64,000 nt of DNA from CBDBUR01 sp965209065 (GTDB lineage Bacteria; Pseudomonadota; Alphaproteobacteria; JAPOUT01; G958296285). Shown here piece after piece: positions 16,787 through 24,112 of the stretch (positions within the stretch are counted from its first letter, which is position 1; every line of letters starts with the position of its first letter). Below the pieces are notes generated by a model, which was not told the origin of the DNA, made no database searches, and worked only from the letters and a program-made list of their open reading frames with translations. The stretch spans positions 1,364,001 to 1,428,000 of the forward strand of contig OZ242373.1 of assembly GCA_965209065.1 (NCBI GenBank). The letters run 5' to 3'. A program made the position numbers and the translations under genes.

Positions 16787-17639
16787 CTGAAATGATTTCA
16801 ACGAGTTCATTGGTAATAACTGCCTGCCTCGTTCGGTTGTAGGTGAGCGATAGGTTATCTATCATATCTTCGGCATTTCGGGTTGCGTTATCCATTGCGG
16901 TCATTCTCGCGCCTTGTTCGCCGGCGGCATTTTCGAGAAATCCGCGAAACAGCTGCGCGGTCAAGTGCGCGGGCAGCAAGCCATCGAGCATCTGCACGGC
17001 GTCAGGCTCATAGCTATAGATGGAATGGAGGGTAATATCTTTAGTTTTTTCGATTGGCATCAACTGGAGCTGGCTAGGCGTTTGGTTCAGCACGGAATAG
17101 AAACTAGAATAGAACAGGAGGCAAGAATCGAATTCTCCTTGCTTAAAGCTTTCAAAGATATTTTCAGATATGGCTTCGGCTGTTTTGATGGGTTCGTCAT
17201 CAACATCATAAGAGGCTTCGATATTGTTTTTCCATTGTCTTTGTAAAACGTCTAGGGCTTTTTTGCCAACGCAGATGAAGCGCACGCGCGCGCCGGTTTG
17301 CGTCAGCTCGCGTGCGGTTTTATTAGCAAGCCTTATGATTTGCGAATTGAAACCGCCACATAGTCCGCGTTGCGAAGTCATAACGATGAGCAAGTAATTT
17401 TTAGGCTCTTGGCTTTCGTCAAAAAAGCGTTTGAGCGCGGGGGGCAAGCCGCCCTTTTCGGTTTGCGCGGCGAGGTCGCTAACGGTTTTGTGTATAGACT
17501 GCGCGTAGGGTCTCGCGGCGAAGATGGCTTCTTGCGCGCGGCGCAGCTTTGAAGCGGCGACCATCTGCATCGCGCGAGTAATCTTGCGTGTTGCGGCGAC
17601 GGAATCCATTCTCTGCTTTATTGCTTTAAGGTTTGGCAT
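16770..17639 (-). CDS. atpG: ATP synthase gamma subunit
   Basis: The 289-residue rotor shaft of F1. The N-terminus KAIKQRMDSVAATRKITRAMQMVAASKLRRAQ and the C-terminal helix MTAMDNATRNAEDMIDNL are diagnostic, as is SQRGLCGGFN near residue 95. The start codon overlaps the atpA stop (TAATG). The last codons are encoded by the 16-nt tandem repeat, so the end of the protein may have been reshaped by it. Confidence 0.97.
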   Translation of the reverse strand: MPNLKAIKQRMDSVAATRKITRAMQMVAASKLRRAQEAIFAARPYAQSIHKTVSDLAAQTEKGGLPPALKRFFDESQEPKNYLLIVMTSQRGLCGGFNSQIIRLANKTARELTQTGARVRFICVGKKALDVLQRQWKNNIEASYDVDDEPIKTAEAISENIFESFKQGEFDSCLLFYSSFYSVLNQTPSQLQLMPIEKTKDITLHSIYSYEPDAVQMLDGLLPAHLTAQLFRGFLENAAGEQGARMTAMDNATRNAEDMIDNLSLTYNRTRQAVITNELVEIISGAEAL

Positions 17640-19174
17640 TAAACGGCTGTCCAGTTTTGTGAGAATTCCTCAATCAAGGTTTTAAGTTTGGCTTCATTCT
17701 CTGGCGAGAGTGCCTCCTGCTCTTTTATTTCAGCAAGCAGGGCTGAGTGATTTTGCCTTATATGACGCATTAGGTTCGTTTCAAAACTACCGATTTTATC
17801 TATATCGAGTTTGTCTAAATACCCATTGACGCCGGCAAAAATAACGACCACCTGCTCTTCCACCGCAAGGGGTGAAAATTGTTTTTGTTTAAGCAGCTCG
17901 GTCAAGCGCGCGCCGCGATGTAGCATTTGCTGGGTTGCGGCATCTAGGTCAGAGCCGAACTGAGCGAAGGCAGCCATCTCGCGATATTGCGCGAGCTCGC
18001 CCTTAATTTTACCGGCGACCTGTTTCATCGCCTTAATCTGCGCGGCAGAGCCAACGCGGCTAACGGAGATGCCGACATTCAGCGCAGGGCGAATACCTTG
18101 ATAGAAGAGGTCGGTTTCCAAGAAAATCTGTCCGTCGGTGATGGAAATCACATTGGTTGGAATATAGGCGGAGACGTCATTGGCTTGCGTTTCAACAACC
18201 GGCAAGGCGGTGAGAGAGCCGCCGCCGTTTGCATCGCTTAGCTTGGCGGCGCGTTCAAGGAGTCTTGAGTGAAGGTAGAAGACATCGCCCGGGTAGGCTT
18301 CGCGTCCGGGCGGGCGGCGCAACAAGAGCGACATCTGCCGATAGGCGACCGCGTGTTTTGATAGGTCATCATAAATAATCAAGGCGTGCATGCCGTTATC
18401 CCTAAAGTATTCGCCCATCGCGCAGCCGGCGAAGGGTGCGAGATATTGTAGGGGCGCGGGGTCAGACGCGGTGGCGGCAACGATGGTTGTATAAGCAAGC
18501 GCGCCATTTTCTTCTAGCTGGCGCGCGATTTGCGCGACCGACGACCGCTTCTGCCCTATCGCCACATAGATACAATGAAGTTTTTTCTTTTCGTCATTGG
18601 CATCGTGGGCTTCTTTTTGGTTGATGATGGTATCAATAGCAATAGCGGTTTTGCCGGTTTGCCTATCGCCAATAATAAGCTCGCGTTGTCCGCGTCCGAT
18701 AGGAATCAGCGCGTCAATCGCTTTAATGCCGGTCTGCATCGGTTCGCCGACAGATTGGCGTGGAATAATACCCGGCGCTTTCACATCGACGCGGCGCGTT
18801 TCGCTTGAGTCGATAGTTCCCCTGCCATCGATGGGCTGACCGAGCGGACTAACAACGCGTCCAAGCAGCCCTTTCCCAACCGGCGTTTCGACGATAGAGT
18901 TGAGTCGTTTCACTTGGTCTCCCTCGCCGATTTCTTGGTCGGAGCCAAAGATAACGATGCCGACATTATCGTGTTCGAGGTTAAGCGCCATACCGCGTAT
19001 ATCATTATCAAAGGCGACCATTTCGCCTGCTTGAACGCCGTTCAGCCCATGCACGCGCGCGATACCATCGCCAACAGACAGCACCCGCCCGGTTTCTGCT
19101 AAAGAGGCTTGGCTATCAAAATTTTTAATTTGCTCTTTTAATAGGCTTGATATTTCTGCTGCTTTTATGTCCAT
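17639..19174 (-). CDS. atpA: ATP synthase alpha subunit
   Basis: Non-catalytic nucleotide-binding F1 subunit, 511 residues. GDRQTGKT (Walker A) is near residue 170 and the arginine-finger region PALNVGISVSRVGSAAQ near 370. It starts 29 bases after atpH and overlaps atpG by TAATG. Confidence 0.98.
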   Translation of the reverse strand: MDIKAAEISSLLKEQIKNFDSQASLAETGRVLSVGDGIARVHGLNGVQAGEMVAFDNDIRGMALNLEHDNVGIVIFGSDQEIGEGDQVKRLNSIVETPVGKGLLGRVVSPLGQPIDGRGTIDSSETRRVDVKAPGIIPRQSVGEPMQTGIKAIDALIPIGRGQRELIIGDRQTGKTAIAIDTIINQKEAHDANDEKKKLHCIYVAIGQKRSSVAQIARQLEENGALAYTTIVAATASDPAPLQYLAPFAGCAMGEYFRDNGMHALIIYDDLSKHAVAYRQMSLLLRRPPGREAYPGDVFYLHSRLLERAAKLSDANGGGSLTALPVVETQANDVSAYIPTNVISITDGQIFLETDLFYQGIRPALNVGISVSRVGSAAQIKAMKQVAGKIKGELAQYREMAAFAQFGSDLDAATQQMLHRGARLTELLKQKQFSPLAVEEQVVVIFAGVNGYLDKLDIDKIGSFETNLMRHIRQNHSALLAEIKEQEALSPENEAKLKTLIEEFSQNWTAV

Positions 19175-19203
19175 TGTTCTCCCCTTCGGTGGTTCTATGG
19201 TGA

Positions 19204-19785
19204 TTAAATTGTTTGAAAATAATGTTTAAAATTATCTTCTAGCTGTGAAAATTTTGCGGCGAGCGTCGCGTCAAGAACGTAATTCGGTAAATTGATTTGA
19301 ACGCCTGCCATCAGGCTTTCATCAATAGAAAACTTTATTTGCGTTTTTTCGCCGAAGTGGTTTTGACATAAATGTTGAAGTTTATCCTGCTGCGGCGGCT
19401 TGAGCTCTTGCGCGCAGCGAACATCAATATGGGTAATGCCTTTATGCTGGTCGCTAATTTGGCGGAAGGTCGCCAAAATATCTGGCAGCAGGTGGGCGCG
19501 ATTATTTTTAATAATAAGAGCAAGAAAATGGTGGAGCGTGGCAGAGAAGCCGGCGCGTGCGGCAAGCGTTTCAATAGCCGATAGTTTTTCCTCTTGGCTA
19601 ATGGTTTGACTTTCCATCATAGCAGTGAGGTGGTTGTCCTCTGTGATGAGGGTTTGTAGCTGGCTCATTTCCTGCTCTAGCGCGGCGAGGTTGTCCTCTT
19701 CTTGGGCGAGCTCGAACAGGGCGTAGGCGTAGCGTCCTTTGACATCAAAGATGGGGCTATTGTTATGTTGTGTTTCGAGGTTCAT
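19204..19785 (-). CDS. atpH: ATP synthase delta subunit
   Basis: Links F1 to the peripheral stalk. The start at ATG 19785 is chosen because AAAAGGAACAGGG precedes it; an upstream codon at 19818 lacks support. The 193-residue protein shows GRYAYALFELAQEE at the N-terminus, and DESLMAGVQINLPNYVLDATLAAKFSQL at the C-terminus is the delta/OSCP signature. It is the first gene of the operon. The inserted transposon ends 64 bases upstream, so little of the original upstream region remains next to it. Confidence 0.94.
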   Translation of the reverse strand: MNLETQHNNSPIFDVKGRYAYALFELAQEEDNLAALEQEMSQLQTLITEDNHLTAMMESQTISQEEKLSAIETLAARAGFSATLHHFLALIIKNNRAHLLPDILATFRQISDQHKGITHIDVRCAQELKPPQQDKLQHLCQNHFGEKTQIKFSIDESLMAGVQINLPNYVLDATLAAKFSQLEDNFKHYFQTI

Positions 19786-19849
19786 TCCCTGTTCCTTTTG
19801 CTCCCTTTTGCCTAGCACGAGGCGAAGTAATTTTCAACTGCTTTCTTTT

Positions 19850-19873
19850 GGGAATTATATACATAACTAGACA
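19850..19873 (+). repeat. left terminal inverted repeat of the transposon (24 bp)
   Basis: It begins GGGAATTATATACATA and ends ACTAGACA. It is the exact reverse complement of 26242-26265; the match stops at both outer and inner edges. Its outer end abuts the TTTCTTTT duplication. Confidence 0.92.
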
Positions 19874-19903
19874 GATATAATCCACACATTTTATGTGGGT
19901 TAT

Positions 19904-20098
19904 TTATTTACGCCAACGCCTAAGGAGACGCACAATGGGATTTGGCTCGTAACTCCACTTATTGTATTTTGCGCTTTTTCTTCTTTTTAAGGCTTTCTCA
20001 GTAGCTTCTTTTTTTGAGTAAGCCTTAATTTCCATAAGACCTTTTTTCATTTTATCATGGGGTCTGTATTCAAATAAATAGAATTTTAATCTTTTCAT
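19904..20098 (-). CDS. small basic hypothetical protein in the transposon
   Basis: Sixty-four residues, rich in Lys and Arg (for example KKEATEKALKRRKSAKYNKW and a C-terminal LLRRWRK). No family recognised. AAGGAAC lies about 8 bases before the ATG, which supports translation. It is the gene nearest the left end of the transposon, beginning 16 bases from the divergent 78-aa gene. A DNA- or RNA-binding role would fit its charge but is not shown. Confidence 0.5.
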   Translation of the reverse strand: MKRLKFYLFEYRPHDKMKKGLMEIKAYSKKEATEKALKRRKSAKYNKWSYEPNPIVRLLRRWRK

Positions 20099-20114
20099 TA
20101 TAAGTTCCTTTTAT

Positions 20115-20351
20115 ATGTGGTTTGATATTTGGAAAAACTCCAAAAATAAAAAATGGTATTGGCATTTAAGAGATGCTTATGAAATCATTGCGAGTGGGGG
20201 AAAACACAGCGACAGATACTTGTGCCTAGAAGATATACAACGAGTTATAGAAGCTAGAATAGATGCTCCAATAAATCCAACTAATAAAGAGATTGATGAA
20301 ATTATAGAAGAAAATAAAGAGTATTATTCCTTGTATTATCAGAACATCTAA
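20115..20351 (+). CDS. small hypothetical protein, DUF1508-reminiscent
   Basis: Seventy-eight residues on the strand opposite to the other transposon genes. FDIWKNSKNKKWYWHL followed by EIIASGG and CLEDIQRVIEAR resembles the YegP/DUF1508 fold (F-I-K then EIIAxSxG then CLxxI), but the match is loose. No ribosome site is seen before the ATG, so expression is uncertain. The gene converges on the 48-aa gene. Confidence 0.42.
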   Translation: MWFDIWKNSKNKKWYWHLRDAYEIIASGGKHSDRYLCLEDIQRVIEARIDAPINPTNKEIDEIIEENKEYYSLYYQNI

Positions 20352-20367
20352 CTCACATTAAATCTTT

Positions 20368-20514
20368 TTATTTTCTTTTACCTTTATCTGCTCTGTAAAA
20401 TAAAACCTTTGCTACTTTCTCTGGAGTGGCATTAGGTATCTTGACGCTCTCTAGCGTCCGCGTTTTTGGTCTTCCTCTCCCATCTTTTTTAGGAGAGGGT
20501 TTATTCTTTTTCAT
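20368..20514 (-). CDS. 48-aa basic protein coupled to the transposase
   Basis: The sequence encodes MKKNKPSPKKDGRGRPK, followed by a short segment IPNATPEKVAKVLFYRADKG and a basic end. GRGRPK is an AT-hook-like core. The ATG (20512-20514) overlaps the transposase TGA (20511-20513) as ATGA, and AAGGAA lies about 8 bases upstream within the end of the transposase gene, so it is very likely translated with the transposase. I do not know its function; a helper in end binding or transposition control is a reasonable guess. Confidence 0.65.
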   Translation of the reverse strand: MKKNKPSPKKDGRGRPKTRTLESVKIPNATPEKVAKVLFYRADKGKRK

Positions 20515-21449
20515 TGTGTTAATTCCTTGTAGGTAAGTTTTTTACCTATAAGCCTATATGATATGAGCATCATCTGCTTAATCGTTGAGTGGCTTCTGGC
20601 ATTGTGCCTTATAGCAAATTCCTTGATATAGCGATCTAAATGCTTTTTGCTTATATGGTGATAAGTGCCGTGATAGCCTCTCTTTAATAGAGCCCAGAAC
20701 GATTCAATTCCGTTCGTGTGAGCCATATCACTGACATATTGCTTAGCACTATGATTAACCGAATAATGTTCGTAAGTCTTATTCAATCCTTTATAGCCTC
20801 TAGCTTCATCAGTATAAATTATAGAACCAGTATTTACTTTTTCTTTGACTTGACTTTGGAGAGTGTGCTTATCCGTTGCCTCAATAATGTTAGCATCAAC
20901 CTTGCCACCACGCTCTACCATACCCAGAACGATGGCTTTGCCAGCACCACCAGTTCCAGCTTTTAGTTTCTTGTTCTTATGCTTATTGCTTTCTTTTCCA
21001 CCAATATAGGTTTCGTCAATCTCAACTTCACCACTGAGCATAAGTTTTCTATTTACCATAAACCCCTCACGGATTTTCTGCATCAATAGCCAAGCGGTTT
21101 TTTGTGTCATTCCTAAATCCCTATGGATTTTCATACTGGACACTCCCTTGAGATTAACGGTCATTAGGTAGATAGCAAATACCCATTTCCTTAATGGGAG
21201 CTTGGACTTCTCCATCGCCATACCAGTGCGAACAGAAAAATAATTACGGCAATCCCCGCAGTGATAGGGCATAGGTTTTTCACCCTTAACCTCTGCTGTT
21301 TTTGTAGAGCCACATTTAGGGCAATACCTGCCATCTCTCCAGCGTATAGCCTCAAACCATTTTCTAGCAGCTTTTTCATCGGGGAACATGTCCATTAACT
21401 CAACTAAAGTCATTCCCTTGCGATTATTCTTTATCGTTCTAGCGTTCAT
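20511..21449 (-). CDS. IS1595-family (ISXO2-like) transposase
   Basis: A 312-residue transposase. An N-terminal zinc ribbon CPKCG...CGDC (about residues 43-72) is followed by a helix-turn-helix-like region (SMKIHRDLGMTQKTAWLLMQ) and the DDE-type catalytic core: EIDETYIGG, IIYTDEARGY and AHTNGIESFWALLKRGYHGTYHHIS. All catalytic acids and the length are intact, so it is probably active. It has its own consensus promoter 33 bases upstream and is downstream of mod-res on the same strand. It ends in an ATGA overlap with a 48-aa gene. Confidence 0.94.
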   Translation of the reverse strand: MNARTIKNNRKGMTLVELMDMFPDEKAARKWFEAIRWRDGRYCPKCGSTKTAEVKGEKPMPYHCGDCRNYFSVRTGMAMEKSKLPLRKWVFAIYLMTVNLKGVSSMKIHRDLGMTQKTAWLLMQKIREGFMVNRKLMLSGEVEIDETYIGGKESNKHKNKKLKAGTGGAGKAIVLGMVERGGKVDANIIEATDKHTLQSQVKEKVNTGSIIYTDEARGYKGLNKTYEHYSVNHSAKQYVSDMAHTNGIESFWALLKRGYHGTYHHISKKHLDRYIKEFAIRHNARSHSTIKQMMLISYRLIGKKLTYKELTQ

Positions 21450-21481
21450 TTCTATACCTCATATTTCTAGTTTCTATGTCT

Positions 21482-21511
21482 AGTATATAGGTATTAAATA
21501 TCATTTGTCAA
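21482..21511 (-). promoter_or_regulatory. sigma70 promoter for the transposase gene
   Basis: On the minus strand TTGACA (21511-21506) and TATACT (21487-21482) are separated by 18 bases; a second TTGACA lies about 13 bases further upstream. The transposase ATG is 33 bases after the -10 box, with a GAGGT element between. The transposase can thus be expressed independently of mod-res. Confidence 0.7.
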
Positions 21512-21532
21512 GTGTTTTGTCAAAAAAAATAT

Positions 21533-24112
21533 CTAATCTATCCCTAGTATCTCTTCAAATTTCTCCTCAAAAATTCTTGGCTGGGTTTTTTCATAAAAAG
21601 GTAAGCCTACTATATTATAGTTATCTGTCTTATATAACTCTGGCACTCTATATTTTTTTTTCAAATCGGACAAAAACTCGCTTTTCCATTCATCATGCTC
21701 TTTAAGATGATCTCCTTTTGATTCAATAAATAGCTCATAGACCATAGAACCAGCTTCTTTCTTTTTATTATTTGCAAATAAAAGAAAATCAGGCTCAACG
21801 CCTTTACCGCTCTTAAAGTCATAGAGCTTAAAACAGCTTTCATTTCTAATGAGATGAAACTCTTCAAAAACCTCCATTATAGCTTTAGCCTTACTGCCAA
21901 CATATTCAATAAATTTCTTTTCAAGGCTGTTTATTATGTTTTTATCATAAACATACCACTCCCCATCAAAAACGCCTTCATTAGAGTATTTTTCAAGTTC
22001 AGCTAGTTTATTTGAATTGTTGATATAAGCCCTCTTATCAACAATAATATCTTTTATCAAACGAGGTTCAAATTCTTCGCTCCCTATAAACTTAGTGCTA
22101 TTTTTGTTTATCGTTTTTTCAATCTCACGTAAAACATAACTGGCTATATCTTTTCTGTTGTTTTTGGATAGATTAGCTAACCAGTCAGAATCTCCCTCAA
22201 CTGCTATCGCAAAATCTCTTATATCGTTAAATAATGCATTCATAGAATTTATATTTGGCAATAATTTTTTAATTTTATCAAATCTAAATAATTCAATGCT
22301 GTCCGCTACTCTTCTAATTTCAGAAAAAGTAAAGGTAACTTTCTTTTTCTCATAGTCTCTATACCCTGATGACTTTTTTTTATCTATGAGTGCGCTATCT
22401 TCTCTTGTGGCATGGGTAAATTTATGAATGTATTCGTATGAATCAGCAACTAGATAGTCTCTAAGGCAATGTTTGTTTTCGTTTTTATTTTCAATTTTTT
22501 TATTTACATAGACAACCCCATTTTGAAAAGATTTAGTTTTCTTAAAACTATCCTTTAATTCTAATAACACCTTTTGTGGCTCATCTAATAAACCCGCCTT
22601 TTGTAGAGCTACTTTAATTTCAGAGATATAGCTGGGGTTATGCGAGCAGTGATAATATAGCTGCTCTAGTATTCTCATAGGATTATTATATTCTTTATCA
22701 TACTTCCTTTTTTCTTTAGGCTCATCTTCTTTAGATGAATCTACAAAGGGATAGTATCTAGCCCCTCTACCAATTAGTTGAGCTTCTTGCATTGTTGTTT
22801 TTCCTATGGTGTTTTTACCTGCATCTCTTGTGTCATAAAGTCGCACAATATCAAAAAGATTAAGAACATCCCAACCCTCATTTAATTTATCTACCGCAAA
22901 AATAATTCTAATTTCATTGTCCTTATCTTCTAATGAATTAACTAAAACCTGATACCTTTCCAGTTCTGCAGGATCATTGATATTGATTATCTTGTCATCA
23001 GAAAAAGATTCTTTCATCTCAAGGGCAAAATTATCATAACTCAATTTTAACTCGTCAAATAGGTAATCATATATCATTTTTAGAGTGTCATTCTTCGGCG
23101 CACTTAGCCTAGATTTTTTTATAAAACCCCCAGACAAATTACTTATCATATTAACAAACCGCTTTGTGTTTTCTTTTGATTCCTTTATTGTCTTAGATTT
23201 CATCATAACAACAGGCTTAATCTGTAGTTCGTGCTTTTCTGCTACCTTCAACCTATACTGACTAAACATAATAGCTTGAAGCATTCTATCAATAGGAGGT
23301 ATGTGAGATTGTCTCAGCTCCACCTCCTTAGAATATCCATCTAACCTAAATTGTCTTAATGGGTAGTTATAAATTATTTTATCGCTATACTTTTTTTTGA
23401 CATTTTCATTTTCAAGATTTATTGTAGCAGTAAATTCTAATAACAAATTTTCACTATTGCTACTGAACATCTTTTGCACTGTGCCTTCCCAAGAGTTTTG
23501 ATTTTCTTTCTCTTCTTTTGTTAGACTTCCTTTTTTTGTAAGCGTGTTGATGTGATGAGCCTCATCAGAAATTAGCACAAGGTTTTTATCTTCAAAATCC
23601 TCATAGGTTACAGCGTTTTCTTTTGGGTTATTTAGATTATTATGGAGTCTTTGAATTGTCGTGAAATGGATATTTATGTTTTCCTCAACCGCATCATCAA
23701 AATTAGACACTTCTCTAATATCTACTCTCCGCCCATCTATAGTGATGGAGTCAGAAAAGAGGTGCTTGCTAGAAGCAGTGTTTAAGAAATTCTTTTTTGT
23801 CTTTTCAATGATATTTTTTGAATTAACAAAAAACATAAAATTACGATAACCTTGTTTGTATAAGTAAATAATCAAAGCAGCCATTATAACGGTTTTGCCG
23901 CTACCAGTTGCCATGTGGAAGAGCAGATGAGTAGGGTGTATCCTTTGCCTATATTTCTCAAAGTAATAAAGGAAGTTTTTTAGAGAATCTTCTTGGTAGG
24001 GACGTAAAGATATAGAGGGGCTGAGGTTGGCTTCAATGAAGCTAGGAATATCTTGCTCATTCTGCCCAACAAGAATTTCTATGCCTTCGTAGAGATTCAT
24101 ATTATTTTCCAT
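21533..24112 (-). CDS. res: type III restriction enzyme, Res subunit
   Basis: An 859-residue ATP-dependent helicase-nuclease. Walker A ATGSGKT is near residue 67, the DEAH box (LVLISDEAHHIN) near 182, a helicase C-terminal region contains DKLNEGWDVLNLFDIVRL and QLIGRGARYYPF, and the C-terminus carries a PD-ExK-type nuclease (EPDFLLF...ELFIESKGDHL, about 773-803). With Mod it cuts DNA after sensing two unmodified sites. It overlaps mod by 11 bases. Several A8-A9 tracts occur in the coding strand (for example at 21653-21661), possible slippage sites. All key motifs are intact. Confidence 0.95.
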   Translation of the reverse strand: MENNMNLYEGIEILVGQNEQDIPSFIEANLSPSISLRPYQEDSLKNFLYYFEKYRQRIHPTHLLFHMATGSGKTVIMAALIIYLYKQGYRNFMFFVNSKNIIEKTKKNFLNTASSKHLFSDSITIDGRRVDIREVSNFDDAVEENINIHFTTIQRLHNNLNNPKENAVTYEDFEDKNLVLISDEAHHINTLTKKGSLTKEEKENQNSWEGTVQKMFSSNSENLLLEFTATINLENENVKKKYSDKIIYNYPLRQFRLDGYSKEVELRQSHIPPIDRMLQAIMFSQYRLKVAEKHELQIKPVVMMKSKTIKESKENTKRFVNMISNLSGGFIKKSRLSAPKNDTLKMIYDYLFDELKLSYDNFALEMKESFSDDKIININDPAELERYQVLVNSLEDKDNEIRIIFAVDKLNEGWDVLNLFDIVRLYDTRDAGKNTIGKTTMQEAQLIGRGARYYPFVDSSKEDEPKEKRKYDKEYNNPMRILEQLYYHCSHNPSYISEIKVALQKAGLLDEPQKVLLELKDSFKKTKSFQNGVVYVNKKIENKNENKHCLRDYLVADSYEYIHKFTHATREDSALIDKKKSSGYRDYEKKKVTFTFSEIRRVADSIELFRFDKIKKLLPNINSMNALFNDIRDFAIAVEGDSDWLANLSKNNRKDIASYVLREIEKTINKNSTKFIGSEEFEPRLIKDIIVDKRAYINNSNKLAELEKYSNEGVFDGEWYVYDKNIINSLEKKFIEYVGSKAKAIMEVFEEFHLIRNESCFKLYDFKSGKGVEPDFLLFANNKKKEAGSMVYELFIESKGDHLKEHDEWKSEFLSDLKKKYRVPELYKTDNYNIVGLPFYEKTQPRIFEEKFEEILGID

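Noticed and set aside
21477..21489. TGTCTAGT followed by ATATA resembles the right inverted repeat and could mark an older IS end before the R-M genes were gained
   Set aside because: Only eight bases match and they coincide with the -10 region of the transposase promoter, so chance or promoter function explains it as well.
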